Source: Scatomonas sp963649395 | Lineage (GTDB): Bacteria; Bacillota; Clostridia; Lachnospirales; Lachnospiraceae | Length of the DNA stretch: 15,684 nt | Direction: 5' to 3' | Assembly (NCBI GenBank): GCA_963649395.1 | Contig: CAVJHW010000055.1 | Span: forward strand, 1-15,684 | Shown: piece by piece, positions 7,135 through 15,104 of the stretch | Position numbering within the stretch: the stretch's first letter is position 1 | How the letters are laid out: the number at the start of each line of letters is the position of its first letter | Position numbers and translations under genes: made by a program | Notes under the pieces: generated by a model | What the model saw: only the letters and a program-made list of their open reading frames with translations | The model's database searches: none | What the model was told of the DNA's origin: nothing

Positions 7135-7893
7135 TTACATAGCATGGAATCTCCCCAGAAATCCCTTCATCCTCTCATTGTCAGAGGAGAATACCTGATC
7201 GGGGCTTCCCTCCACGGCGATAACCCCCTGGTCCATGAAGACGATTCGATCCGAGATATCCCGGGCAAATTGCATCTCATGGGTCACGATGACCATGGTA
7301 ATATCCAGGTCAGCCAGAGATCGAATAACCTTCAGGACTTCCCCGGTCAGCTCGGGATCCAGAGCGGATGTGGGCTCATCAAAAAAGAGGATTTTGGGAT
7401 TCAAGGCCAGGGCTCTGGCGATGGCCACCCGCTGACATTGGCCGCCGGAGAGCTGGTAGGGATAGGCATCCGCCTTGTCTTCCAGACCCATTTTCCCCAG
7501 CAATTCCCTGGCTTCCTTATAAACCTCCTCCTTCCCACGCTTCTGGACGTGGATGGGGGCATCCGTAATATTCTTCATCACGGAATAATGGGGGAAGAGG
7601 TTGAAATTCTGAAAAACCAAGCCAAAATAGCTCTGCACCCGTTTCAGTTCTTCTCCCTTGACATAAGAAGTCTTGGCTCCGTCGGCATAAGCCGCCTGCT
7701 TCCCCATATAGCAAATCTCTCCGGAGTCGATGGTCTCCAGCATGGTAGCACAGCGCAGGAGGGTGGATTTACCGGAGCCGGAGGGCCCGATGATGGAGAG
7801 AATCTCCCCTTCCTTCACCGATAGGGAGATATCCTGCAATACTTCCTTCCCGTCGAAGTATTTCTGTATATGATTCATTTCCAAAAGACTCAT
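7135..7893 (-). CDS. Polar amino-acid ABC transporter ATPase (GlnQ/TcyN type)
   Basis: Cytoplasmic nucleotide-binding subunit that drives import through the permease encoded just upstream. The 252-aa length is normal. Walker A is GPSGSGKST (36-44), the Q-loop glutamine lies in FGLVFQNFNLFPH (Q95), the signature is LSGGQ (148-152) followed by Cys where Gln is usual (GGQCQRVAIARAL), Walker B is ILFFDEP (168-174), the D-loop SALD (176-179) and the switch His205 in VTHEM. AGGAGG lies 8 nt before the ATG and overlaps the permease stop, so the two are tightly coupled. It is the last gene of the importer operon. The substrate cannot be read from this subunit. Confidence 0.93.
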   Translation of the reverse strand: MSLLEMNHIQKYFDGKEVLQDISLSVKEGEILSIIGPSGSGKSTLLRCATMLETIDSGEICYMGKQAAYADGAKTSYVKGEELKRVQSYFGLVFQNFNLFPHYSVMKNITDAPIHVQKRGKEEVYKEARELLGKMGLEDKADAYPYQLSGGQCQRVAIARALALNPKILFFDEPTSALDPELTGEVLKVIRSLADLDITMVIVTHEMQFARDISDRIVFMDQGVIAVEGSPDQVFSSDNERMKGFLGRFHAM

Positions 7894-7905
7894 GACATTT
7901 TCCTC

Positions 7906-8553
7906 CTAACGGTAGTAGTTCAGACTCTTTTCCAGCTTCCCCATGACCCAGGCCACCAGGCAGTTGAATACATAGTAAAATGCGCCTGCGATAAAGAAGG
8001 GCAGCACCGTTGTCTGAGCTGCTGCGATCTGCTTGGCCAAAGCGAACATCTCCAGATAGGAAATGGAATATACCAGGGAGGTATCCTTGACCAGGGTAAT
8101 CACCTCATTGGTCACAGAGGGCAGAACGATCTTGACCACCTGGGGCAGGACAATCTTGAGGAAAGTCTGGTGCTTGCTATAGCCCAGCAACTGGGCTGCC
8201 TCATACTGACCCTTAGGGATCGCCTCTATGCCGGAGCGATAGATTTCCGCAAAATAAGCCGCATAATTCAGGGAACAGCCCAGGATGATGGCAGTAAACT
8301 TATAATTGCCAATATTCATTCCCCACAGGTAGTAGGGGCCAAAATACCAGACCAAAAGCTGCAGCATCAAGGGGGTTCCCCGCATAATAGAGATGTAGAC
8401 CCGAACCAGCCAGCCCACCGGCTTGAAGCGGCATTGGCGGCCAAAATATACCACCATTCCCAAAGGAAGGGAAAACAAGAGGGTCAGGGCAAAGATCAGG
8501 CAGGTCTGCCCAAATCCTATGGCCAATTGCTGCAACATCACTTGAAAACTCAT
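7906..8553 (-). CDS. Polar amino-acid ABC transporter permease (HisM/GlnP type)
   Basis: Integral membrane subunit of the importer, 215 aa. Hydrophobic segments lie near residues 11-36, 49-70, 85-102 and 182-204. The cytoplasmic EAA loop that docks the ATPase is clear: EAA at 118-120, G124, then I-LP ending near 137 (IVLPQ). RGTPLMLQLLVWYF near residue 59 is typical of this permease family. The ATG at 8551-8553 has GGGAGG 5 nt upstream; an upstream in-frame TTG at 8655 would add 34 non-membrane residues with no ribosome site, so I reject it. Only one permease gene is present, so it probably forms a homodimer. Confidence 0.93.
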   Translation of the reverse strand: MSFQVMLQQLAIGFGQTCLIFALTLLFSLPLGMVVYFGRQCRFKPVGWLVRVYISIMRGTPLMLQLLVWYFGPYYLWGMNIGNYKFTAIILGCSLNYAAYFAEIYRSGIEAIPKGQYEAAQLLGYSKHQTFLKIVLPQVVKIVLPSVTNEVITLVKDTSLVYSISYLEMFALAKQIAAAQTTVLPFFIAGAFYYVFNCLVAWVMGKLEKSLNYYR

Positions 8554-8577
8554 AATTTCCTCCCTGAAACAAGGGCG

Positions 8578-8599
8578 CCCCACGGGAAATCCCGCGGGG
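8578..8599 (-). promoter_or_regulatory. GC-rich intercistronic hairpin between binding protein and permease genes
   Basis: Arms 8578-8587 and 8590-8599 (CCCCACGGGA/TCCCGCGGGG) pair over 10 bp with one G-U on the minus strand. It lies in the 164-bp gap after the binding-protein gene and is not followed by a U-run. Such hairpins commonly protect the upstream message from 3' decay or partly stop transcription, giving more binding protein than permease. The rest of this gap shows no gene. Confidence 0.5.
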
Positions 8600-8717
8600 T
8601 CTGCCTTCTTCTGCTGTAAAAATCCCTGGCTGCCTATACCAGCAACTGCTGCCAAAGCCCCTCCTGCAAAGCAGCCGACTTTCTGCCAGCGACAGCTGTA
8701 TCCGCAGTCGTGAGGGC

Positions 8718-9635
8718 TTATTCTGCCTTCAGACTTACCATATCGGAAATATCATACTTCTCTGCCAATTCTGCCACTGTGCCGTCATTTGCCAAGGTCT
8801 GCAGATCCTTGTTGATAATATCACAGAGAGCCTGATTGCCCTTCTTGAAACCAACGGCATATTCCTCGCTGTTTAGGGTCTCGTCCAGGATCATGAAGCC
8901 CTCGCCTCTGGAATTCAGCTGATATTTGGCAACGCCGATATCGATTGCCAAAGCATCCAGGGCCCCGGCCTGGAGCTCGGTAAAGGCTGTATTGTAATCC
9001 GCGAACTCGTTAATCGAAGCAAAGGTATCCGCCAATTCCTTCTGGCCTTCCTCATCCTGCAGCACATCCAAAGCTGCGGAGGCAGCCTGCACGCCCACCT
9101 TCTTACCGGCCAGGTCTGTCAGCTTCTTGATACCGCTGTCCTCGGCTACAACAATCACCTGGCTGTTATCTACATAGGGAATAGAGAAGGTATACTCATC
9201 CTCTCGCCCGTTCATAGTAAATCCATTCCAGATGCAATCGATGGATCCGGAATTCAATTCCATATCCTTGGAATCCCAGTTGATGGGCTTCTTCTCCAGC
9301 TCCCAGCCCTCCCTATCGCAGACGGCCTGGGCCAGCTCCAGGTCAAAGCCTGTATATTCCCCCTTGTCATCCATATATCCATAGGGCGGATATTCTGCAT
9401 CAAAACCTACAGTGAAAATGCCATCTTCCACTCCCTCCACTGCAGAAGAGGAAGCGCTGGCAGAACTGCTGTCCGCCTGGCTTGCGGAGGATGCAGAAGT
9501 ACTGCCCTCAGACACGGAACCCGAAGCAGAGGATGCTGCAGAAGCGCTGTCAGAAGCACTCTTGGAACTGCCGCAGCCCGCCAAGGCCGCCGTCATAGAT
9601 GCCGCAAGAATACAAGTCAATACTTTCTTTTTCAT
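8718..9635 (-). CDS. Amino-acid ABC transporter substrate-binding lipoprotein
   Basis: Captures substrate outside the cell and delivers it to the permease. It is 305 aa with signal peptide MKKKVLTCILAAS, lipobox LAGC (Cys21), then an unusually long Ser/Ala-rich linker (about 22-66) that lifts the binding domain from the membrane. The SBP_bac_3 fold starts near residue 73: FDAEYPPYGYMDDKGEYTGFD, LELAQAVC, IDCIWNGFTMNGRE with the family arginine, and LTDLAGKKVGVQ. The family binds polar amino acids such as glutamine, cystine or arginine; I cannot choose among these. The start at 9633-9635 has GGAGGAG 7-9 nt upstream. It opens the importer operon behind its own promoter and a roughly 125-nt leader. 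Confidence 0.94.
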   Translation of the reverse strand: MKKKVLTCILAASMTAALAGCGSSKSASDSASAASSASGSVSEGSTSASSASQADSSSASASSSAVEGVEDGIFTVGFDAEYPPYGYMDDKGEYTGFDLELAQAVCDREGWELEKKPINWDSKDMELNSGSIDCIWNGFTMNGREDEYTFSIPYVDNSQVIVVAEDSGIKKLTDLAGKKVGVQAASAALDVLQDEEGQKELADTFASINEFADYNTAFTELQAGALDALAIDIGVAKYQLNSRGEGFMILDETLNSEEYAVGFKKGNQALCDIINKDLQTLANDGTVAELAEKYDISDMVSLKAE

Positions 9636-9765
9636 AATAGAACTCCTCCTTCACAAACCCGGATGTCTCTCCCGGAAAGTCTCCCGGGATACTGATTCAC
9701 GGCAGGTCACTTCATTCATTTAGCAATGAGTCACTCTACCATACGAAACTGTCTTTCCAGGGAAC

Positions 9766-9795
9766 ATACTAACATATCCGGGCGGAATCTGTCAA
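9766..9795 (-). promoter_or_regulatory. Predicted promoter of the amino-acid importer operon
   Basis: A perfect -35 TTGACA (9790-9795) and -10 TAGTAT (9766-9771) with a TGT extension are 18 nt apart. The leader of about 125 nt contains a 5-bp hairpin at 9716-9729 and a 6-bp hairpin with arms 9684-9689 and 9670-9675. I see no T-box core or lysine-riboswitch pattern in it. Confidence 0.65.
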
Positions 9796-9814
9796 CCGTA
9801 ATTGCAAGAGGAGG

Positions 9815-9844
9815 AAAAAGACACCCGCCTGACGACCTGTCAGG
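9815..9844 (-). terminator. Candidate terminator after alr
   Basis: GTCAGG (9839-9844) and CCTGAC (9828-9833) form a 6-bp stem with 5-nt loop on the minus strand, overlapping the alr stop codon. A T5 run follows at 9819-9815, about 8 nt beyond the stem. The distance is longer than ideal; a larger imperfect stem with an internal loop brings it closer. It separates alr from the importer promoter. Confidence 0.45.
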
Positions 9845-10967
9845 GCAGATAAACCCTATGAACCCGGCTGCTGATATGGCAGGCCATCTCATAGTTGAAG
9901 CTTCCTGCGGGATCTGCAATTTCTTCTATGGAAATGGCATTTGCCCCCTCCTGCCCCACCAGGGTAACCGGATCTTCCACCTGGACCTGGGGAATATGGC
10001 TTACATCCACCATGAATTGATCCATGCAAACCCGCCCCAGAATCGGTGCATATTCTCCCCGGATTAGCACCCTCCCCCGGGAGGACAGGGCTCTGGGATA
10101 TCCGTCAGCATAACCGGCAGAAATAGTGGCAATGCGGGTGCCCGGTATTTGGGTGACATAGGTAGCTCCATAACTCACTCCCAAACCAGCTTCCACCTCC
10201 TTGACATGGATCACATGGCTCTTCCAGGAGAGGGCCGGGCGAAGGGGAAGACGGTCTTTTTGCACCTCCTGGGAGGGATAGAGTCCATAGGTCACGATAC
10301 CGGATCGCACCATGTCATAGCGATAGTCGTCGAATTCCATGATCCCTGCACTGTTGCATACATGCTTAAGGGGAATCCGCACCCCCTTCTGCTCCAGGGA
10401 AGAGACCATCTGATTATATTTCCTCAGCTGCTCCATGCAATAGGTCTTATCCACCTGGTCAGCACAGGAGAAATGAGTAAACATCCCTTCCACAATAAGA
10501 TTGGGCAGGCCAGCGATGGCAGCCGCCTCCTTCGCATCCTTCTCATCGACCTGAAAACCGATGCGGGTCATTCCTGTATCCAGGGCAAGATGAATCTTGG
10601 CTCGCTTCCCCTGGCGTCTGGCCTCCGCATCCAAAAGTTCAGCCGTCCGGAAGCTGTAGATGGTCTGGGTAATATCCCCCTCTACCAGACGGGAATATTG
10701 GCGGGGAGAAGTATATCCCAATATCAAAATAGGAAGGCGGATTCCGCTCTCACGAAGTTCCTCCGCCTCCTCCAGGGTAGCCACTGCGAAATAATCCGCC
10801 TTGTCCTCCAGATATTTTCCCACCTCTACCGCACCATGGCCATAGGCATCTGCCTTGATCACCGCCAGCAGCTTCACCTCCGGTGCAATTCTCTTCCTCA
10901 CCTCTGCAATATTATGCCCGATAGCCGACAGAGATATCTCCGCATAGCATCTCAGATACTCATTCAT
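9840..10967 (-). CDS. alr: Alanine racemase
   Basis: PLP enzyme that interconverts L- and D-alanine, supplying D-Ala for peptidoglycan. The 375-aa length is normal. The PLP-binding lysine is K38 in VIKADAYGHGA; the second catalytic base is Y266 in GVSYGATY; MTRIGF (R135) and GRVCMDQFMVDVS also match. The ATG at 10965-10967 is part of an ATGA in which TGA ends a different upstream frame (see the 39-bp array). AGAAGG lies about 7 nt upstream. The alr frame itself is open upstream into lrp but contains no start codon there, so the normal start stands. It lies 157 bp after lrp and is probably co-transcribed with it. Confidence 0.96.
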   Translation of the reverse strand: MNEYLRCYAEISLSAIGHNIAEVRKRIAPEVKLLAVIKADAYGHGAVEVGKYLEDKADYFAVATLEEAEELRESGIRLPILILGYTSPRQYSRLVEGDITQTIYSFRTAELLDAEARRQGKRAKIHLALDTGMTRIGFQVDEKDAKEAAAIAGLPNLIVEGMFTHFSCADQVDKTYCMEQLRKYNQMVSSLEQKGVRIPLKHVCNSAGIMEFDDYRYDMVRSGIVTYGLYPSQEVQKDRLPLRPALSWKSHVIHVKEVEAGLGVSYGATYVTQIPGTRIATISAGYADGYPRALSSRGRVLIRGEYAPILGRVCMDQFMVDVSHIPQVQVEDPVTLVGQEGANAISIEEIADPAGSFNYEMACHISSRVHRVYLP

Positions 10968-11125
10968 ACCTCTTCCTTCTTCCGCTCTTTCTTCGTTTCT
11001 GCTTTCGGCAATTCTTCCTTCTTTGCCTTTTTCGTCTCCACTTTCGGCAGCTCTTCCTTCCTTGCCTTTTTCGTCTCCACTTTCGGCAGCTCTTCCTTCC
11101 TCTTTCTCCGCTTCCGGCCCTTTCC
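10964..11125 (-). pseudogene. Orphan Lys/Glu-rich coding frame, probable out-of-frame tail of lrp
   Basis: Directly after the lrp stop, the frame shifted by -1 relative to lrp reads a basic stretch and then KEELPKVETKKAR, KEELPKVETKKAK, KEELPKAETKKER and KKEEV, ending in TGA that overlaps the alr ATG as ATGA. The third copy differs from the second mainly by synonymous changes in this frame (GAG/GAA, CTG/TTG, GAG/GAA, AAA/AAG, AAG/AAA), whereas the other two frames show mostly replacements. That pattern suggests this frame is or was translated. It has no start codon of its own before the repeats, so it needs fusion to lrp through a one-base gain, or ribosomal frameshifting. Sequencing or assembly error is equally possible. 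Confidence 0.5.
10982..11098 (-). repeat. 39-bp tandem repeat between lrp and alr
   Basis: Three copies (11098-11060, 11059-11021, 11020-10982) of a purine-rich 39-bp unit, 13 codons long. The first two differ at a single base and the third is diverged. They fill most of the gap between lrp and alr. Confidence 0.9.
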
Positions 11126-11580
11126 TACTTCTCTGGCTTGCGAATGGTGGAATGAATGTTCTTCACATCCTTCAGAACCACGTGGGTTCTGGTATCGGAA
11201 ACCCCCTCCAGACTCATAATCTGCCGGTGAATCTGTTCCAGCTCGGCTGCAGACTTACAGCAGATCTTCAGAAGCAGGTCAAAATCCCCGGTCTGATAAT
11301 AGCAGGAAACCACCGTATCCATCCCCTTAATGGCGGATGCGAAGTCATCAAAATATCTAGGATTGCCCAGACTGACCTCCATCAAAGCCGTCATATCATT
11401 GCCTGTGCGGCTCTCATCTACGATAATGGTATATTCCTTGATCACACCGCTTTCCTCCAGCTTGTGAATCCTCTCGATCACGGCCGAAACGGAGAGATGG
11501 ATGGTCTTGCTGATATTGGATGCTGTCTCCCGGGCGTTTTTCTTCAATATATTAAGAATGTTATAATCTATATGATCCAT
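11125..11580 (-). CDS. Lrp/AsnC family transcriptional regulator
   Basis: DNA-binding protein that senses amino acids, 151 aa, normal family length. The N-terminal winged helix-turn-helix spans about residues 3-50 (IDYNILNILKKNARETASNI, SVSAVIERIHKLEESGVIKEY). The C-terminal RAM domain runs about 64-142, with TGDFDLLLKICC and LEGVSDTRTHVVLKD matching the effector-binding and oligomer regions. The start at 11578-11580 has AGGAGG about 9 nt upstream. It has its own promoter, an inverted repeat in the leader, and alr downstream, so control of its own gene, alr or the nearby importer is a reasonable inference. The stop TAG may be a premature end if the lysine-rich frame that follows is its natural tail. 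Confidence 0.93.
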   Translation of the reverse strand: MDHIDYNILNILKKNARETASNISKTIHLSVSAVIERIHKLEESGVIKEYTIIVDESRTGNDMTALMEVSLGNPRYFDDFASAIKGMDTVVSCYYQTGDFDLLLKICCKSAAELEQIHRQIMSLEGVSDTRTHVVLKDVKNIHSTIRKPEK

Positions 11581-11656
11581 CTTCTTCTGCCTCCTCCTGC
11601 AAAACCCTGCCTCGTCACCTACTCCTGGGCATGATTCCTGCAGCCACTCTTGTATG

Positions 11657-11686
11657 ATAACTGTTCCGTCCCATCTGTACAGTTAT
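11657..11686. promoter_or_regulatory. Inverted repeat in the lrp leader, candidate autoregulatory operator
   Basis: ATAACTGT (11657-11664) and ACAGTTAT (11679-11686) are exact reverse complements with 14 bases between; the centres are 22 bp apart, two helical turns. It lies 20-50 bp downstream of the lrp -10 box. Lrp-type proteins often control their own genes, which favours an operator; an RNA hairpin is the alternative. Confidence 0.45.
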
Positions 11687-11704
11687 ATTTCATGCCACTT
11701 ACAT

Positions 11705-11732
11705 AGTATAGCAAATTTTTTTTAGAAGTCTA
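11705..11732 (-). promoter_or_regulatory. Predicted promoter for lrp-alr
   Basis: The -10 box is TATACT (11705-11710) with a TGC extension, identical to the purA -10. The -35 candidate TAGACT (11727-11732) is 16 nt upstream. An A/T-rich spacer with A8 lies between. The leader to lrp is about 118 nt. Confidence 0.6.
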
Positions 11733-11751
11733 GCATTAGAAGAAAAAATTT

Positions 11752-12339
11752 TCACCTTTTCCCGCCTGCCCTCTTGGTGGTCAGGAATTGGATCAATATG
11801 CCCAGGGTAGCCAGAGCTGCCGTCAGAGCAAGGGCCATATTGGCATTGAGGTCTAACGGAGGCACCGGTGTCCCCAGGGAATGTACCGCATTGACTGCGC
11901 CGGTGACAGCAGTGATGGCGATGATGCAGGGCCGGGAGAATTTCACCGCCAGAAGCCCGGCTGCCACGAAGGCCACCAGGGCCAGAACCAGGGCTGCCGC
12001 CTTCCAGGCCTCTCCGGAAGGGAAGGGCAGGGTTCGGACAGCTCCAAAGGCGATGGAGCCGCAGAAGATAAATACTCCCGCCAAATAGAGCTTAAAAGCC
12101 AGCAAGGCCAGCACCAGGCCAGCTGCAATTCCAATGGCAGCCGGAAGATAGGCATCTGTCTTCCAAGCCAGGGAGGTCAGCACAAAACCCAGGCTAAAGC
12201 CCGCCAGGAAGCCAATCACAGATACCCAGAACTTCAGCAGCTTATATCCCAGGAAGCACTGCAGCAGGGATAAGGCAATAGCGAAGACCACCAGCACCTG
12301 GTTTATCCTGTCCATAAGACCCTGTATCATGTCAAACAT
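11752..12339 (-). CDS. Seven-helix membrane protein, TMEM198/TM7SF3 (DUF4203) type
   Basis: A 195-aa, very hydrophobic protein with about seven predicted membrane segments, near residues 13-31, 37-57, 65-82, 84-102, 113-132, 137-152 and 166-186, and a basic tail (TTKRAGGKR). The pattern LLQCFLGYKLLKFWVSVIGFLAG resembles the start of the DUF4203 domain. The biochemical role of this family in bacteria is unknown to me. It follows copA by 51 bp with GGAGG about 10 nt before the ATG, so it probably belongs to the csoR-copA transcript, but a copper function is only suggested by position. No clear terminator separates it from the lrp promoter, which begins right after its stop. Confidence 0.8.
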   Translation of the reverse strand: MFDMIQGLMDRINQVLVVFAIALSLLQCFLGYKLLKFWVSVIGFLAGFSLGFVLTSLAWKTDAYLPAAIGIAAGLVLALLAFKLYLAGVFIFCGSIAFGAVRTLPFPSGEAWKAAALVLALVAFVAAGLLAVKFSRPCIIAITAVTGAVNAVHSLGTPVPPLDLNANMALALTAALATLGILIQFLTTKRAGGKR

Positions 12340-12370
12340 TTCTTCCCTTCCTCCTTCCCATCACAAATAA

Positions 12371-12382
12371 GGTTTGGGTGTC
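12371..12382. repeat. Single arm of the GGTTTGGG element after copA
   Basis: GGTTTGGGTGTC on plus matches 12 of 12 bases of one arm and inner flank of the purA-leader hairpin (minus strand from 4646). No partner arm is nearby, so it cannot form the same hairpin. It lies in the 51-bp copA-DUF4203 gap. Confidence 0.4.
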
Positions 12383-12390
12383 TTTTCTGT

Positions 12391-15084
12391 TTAATGAATG
12401 GCAGTTACCTGGTAATCCTGATCCTCCACGGCTTTCTTCAGCACTTGATCCTCCACCTCTGCCGTCAGCTCCAGGACAGCAGTGCCCGTCTCATGGCTCA
12501 CCACCGCTTCCTTCACCTCCGGAAGAGCTTCCAGACACTTTTTCACCCTTGCCTCGCAATGTCCGCACATCATTCCCTTGATCTCCATCGTTTTTTCCAT
12601 CTTCATCGTATTCTTCTCCTGTTCTGCGGCTCCAACCGCTGTATTCCCTTGCTTTCCTGCCGGATCCCCCTGCTTTCCTGCCGGATTTCCCTGCTTCCTT
12701 TCTGGATTCCCGGCTTCTCTCTCGATACCCTTGAGGCTCTCCCTGTCTTGTCTCTCCCGGACATCCCTGCCGCCATTTGCTTCCCTTCTCTTCTGCCGCC
12801 TCCTGTCTCTGCCGGTATCATAGAGGGAAAAGAGGTTGAGCCGCAGAGCATTGCTAACGACACAGAAGCTGGACAGGCTCATGGCAGCAGCCCCGAACAT
12901 GGGATTCAGCTGCCAGCCGAAGAGGGGAATCCAGACTCCCGCTGCCAAGGGAATGCCGATTACATTGTAGAAAAATGCCCAAAAGAGGTTCTCGTGAATA
13001 TTGCGCAGGGTAGCCCGGCTGAGGCGGATAGCCGCCGGTACATCGCTGAGACGACTCTTCATCAAAACAATATCCGCTGCATCAATGGCGATATCCGTAC
13101 CTGCCCCGATGGCGATCCCCACATCGGCCCGGGTCAGAGCCGGAGCATCGTTGATGCCATCTCCCACCATGGCCACCTTGCCCTCTTCCTGCAGTCGGCG
13201 GATCACTGCCTCCTTGCCCTCCGGTCTTACCCCTGCAATGACCTGATCCACACCGGCCTGGGCTCCGATGGCTTTGGCCGTGCTCTCATTGTCACCCGTC
13301 AGCATCACCACCCGGATTCCCATATTCTGCAGCTCCCGGATAGCCTGGGGACTATCTTCCTTGATGACATCTGCCACCGCCAAGATACCGATGAAAGTTC
13401 CGTCACTGGCGAAGAATAGGGGGGTTTTCCCATTTTTTGCATACTCTTCTGCCTTTTTCGCCGCTTGGGGAGGAATCACCGCCTTTTCCCTAAGGAAGAG
13501 AAGATTGCCTCCGGCCAGCTCCCGGCCCTGCCAGACTCCCGTCAGTCCATTGCCGGGAAGCGCCTGGAAATTCTCCGCTTCTCCCCCTGCCAGCCCCCTT
13601 TCCTCTGCCAGGGCCAGAACGGCGCGAGCCAGGGGATGCTCACTTCTTCGCTCCAAAGCAGCAGCCATTTCCAGCAATTCTTCTTCGGTCACCCCCTCCG
13701 CCGGACTGATATCCGTCACCTTGGGCTGACCCTGGGTAATGGTTCCCGTCTTATCCAGGGCGACAACCTGCACTTTCCCAGCCTCTTCCAGAGAGCTGGC
13801 GGTTTTGAACATGATACCATGCCGAGCTCCCAGGCCATTGCCCACCATAATGGCAACAGGGGTGGCCAAGCCCAGGGCACAGGGACAGCTGATGACCAGA
13901 ACCGAAATAGCCCTAGCCAGGGCAAAGCCCACCTCCTTCCCTGCCAAAAGCCAGATAAGAAGGGTCAGAAGAGCGATGAGGAGGACTGCCGGAACGAAGA
14001 TGCCGGACACCCGGTCAGCTATCTTGGCAATAGGAGCCTTGGTAGCCGCCGCATCACTGACCATCTGAATAATCTGGGAAAGAGTAGTATCTTCTCCCAC
14101 CCGTGTGGCCTGACAGCGAAGGTAGCCGGATTGGTTGACGGTGGCAGCGGATACCTGATCTCCCACCTCCTTGTCCACCGGTATGCTCTCCCCAGTCAGA
14201 GCCGCCTCATTGACGGCACTGGTCCCCTCCAGAACCAAGCCGTCCACAGGGATATTCTCCCCCGGTCTTACCACAAATTGGTCGCCGACCCTGACCTGCT
14301 GAATCCGAACCTCGGTTTCCTTGCCCTCCCGCAAAACCCTGGCTGTCTTGGGAGCCAGCTTCATCAGACTCTTCAGGGCATTGGTGGTCTTTCCCTTGGA
14401 GTGAGCTTCCAGCATCTTGCCCACAGTAATAAGGGTCAGGATCATGGCGGCGGATTCAAAATAAAACTCATGCATATAGGCCATCACCGCTTGGCTGTCC
14501 TGCCTCATCTGGGCATCTGTCATGGCAAAAAGCACATAGAGACTATAGCCAAAGGAGGCTCCGGCACCCAGGGCCACCAGAGTATCCATATTGGGAGCTT
14601 TATGAAGCAAGCTCTTGAAGCCGCTGATGAAAAATCTCTGGTTAATGACCATCACTGCCACTGTCAGCAGAAGCTGAACCAGCCCCATAGCTACATGATT
14701 CCCCTGTAATTGGGGCGGCAGAGGCCAGCCCCACATGGTATGTCCCATGGACACATACATAAGGGGGAGCAGCAGACAAAGGGAGGCGCACAGACGCTTC
14801 TTCAGCAGGGGCGTTGCCTTATCCTCCAGCAGATCCTCATAATCCAAAGCTGCAGCCCCTCCCGATGCCGGAGCCTGCCCCCTTTCCGCCTTGCGGGAGG
14901 CCCCGTAACCGGCTTCCTCCACCGCCCGGATAATCTCCTCCGGAGCTGCAGACCCCTCCACTCCCATGGAATTGGTCAGAAGACTCACCGAGCAAGAGGT
15001 AACCCCCTCCACCTGGGATACAGCCTTCTCCACCCTGGCACTGCAGGCAGCACAGCTCATTCCTGTCACCCTATATTGTTCCAT
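12391..15084 (-). CDS. copA: Copper-exporting P-type ATPase with N- and C-terminal metal-binding domains
   Basis: Pumps Cu(I) out of the cytoplasm. The 897-aa protein begins with an HMA domain (GMSCAAC, Cys11 and Cys14). The P1B ATPase core follows: A-domain TGES, membrane CPC at 400-402, phosphorylated Asp444 in DKTGT, HP locus SEHPLA, TGDN and GDGINDAP. FYN in the penultimate helix and MSLSS in the last are the Cu(I)-type (P1B-1) residues. After the core comes a charged linker with 7-residue repeats (KQGNPAG-like, 790-817) and a second HMA domain (GMMCGHC, Cys840 and Cys843), resembling a fused CopZ chaperone. The ATG at 15082-15084 follows AGAGG by 5 nt and places the HMA at the very N-terminus; an in-frame GTG at 15126 would add 14 residues and lies in the repeat array. 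Its regulator csoR is immediately upstream. Confidence 0.95.
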   Translation of the reverse strand: MEQYRVTGMSCAACSARVEKAVSQVEGVTSCSVSLLTNSMGVEGSAAPEEIIRAVEEAGYGASRKAERGQAPASGGAAALDYEDLLEDKATPLLKKRLCASLCLLLPLMYVSMGHTMWGWPLPPQLQGNHVAMGLVQLLLTVAVMVINQRFFISGFKSLLHKAPNMDTLVALGAGASFGYSLYVLFAMTDAQMRQDSQAVMAYMHEFYFESAAMILTLITVGKMLEAHSKGKTTNALKSLMKLAPKTARVLREGKETEVRIQQVRVGDQFVVRPGENIPVDGLVLEGTSAVNEAALTGESIPVDKEVGDQVSAATVNQSGYLRCQATRVGEDTTLSQIIQMVSDAAATKAPIAKIADRVSGIFVPAVLLIALLTLLIWLLAGKEVGFALARAISVLVISCPCALGLATPVAIMVGNGLGARHGIMFKTASSLEEAGKVQVVALDKTGTITQGQPKVTDISPAEGVTEEELLEMAAALERRSEHPLARAVLALAEERGLAGGEAENFQALPGNGLTGVWQGRELAGGNLLFLREKAVIPPQAAKKAEEYAKNGKTPLFFASDGTFIGILAVADVIKEDSPQAIRELQNMGIRVVMLTGDNESTAKAIGAQAGVDQVIAGVRPEGKEAVIRRLQEEGKVAMVGDGINDAPALTRADVGIAIGAGTDIAIDAADIVLMKSRLSDVPAAIRLSRATLRNIHENLFWAFFYNVIGIPLAAGVWIPLFGWQLNPMFGAAAMSLSSFCVVSNALRLNLFSLYDTGRDRRRQKRREANGGRDVRERQDRESLKGIEREAGNPERKQGNPAGKQGDPAGKQGNTAVGAAEQEKNTMKMEKTMEIKGMMCGHCEARVKKCLEALPEVKEAVVSHETGTAVLELTAEVEDQVLKKAVEDQDYQVTAIH
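12634..12717 (-). repeat. 21-bp coding repeat in the copA linker
   Basis: Four imperfect 7-codon copies (EAGNPER, KQGNPAG, KQGDPAG, KQGNTAV) join the ATPase core to the C-terminal HMA domain. It keeps the reading frame and gives a flexible, charged tether. Confidence 0.85.
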
Positions 15085-15104
15085 ACTTTCCTCTTTTCCG
15101 CCAC

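Noticed and set aside
9636..9760. T-box or lysine riboswitch in the importer leader
   Set aside because: The leader is too short and lacks a T-box core or the conserved lysine-riboswitch loops; only two small hairpins are visible.
10968..11126. In-frame N-terminal extension of alanine racemase through the 39-bp array
   Set aside because: The alr frame is open there but contains no ATG, GTG or TTG, and the substitutions between repeats are mostly non-synonymous in that frame.
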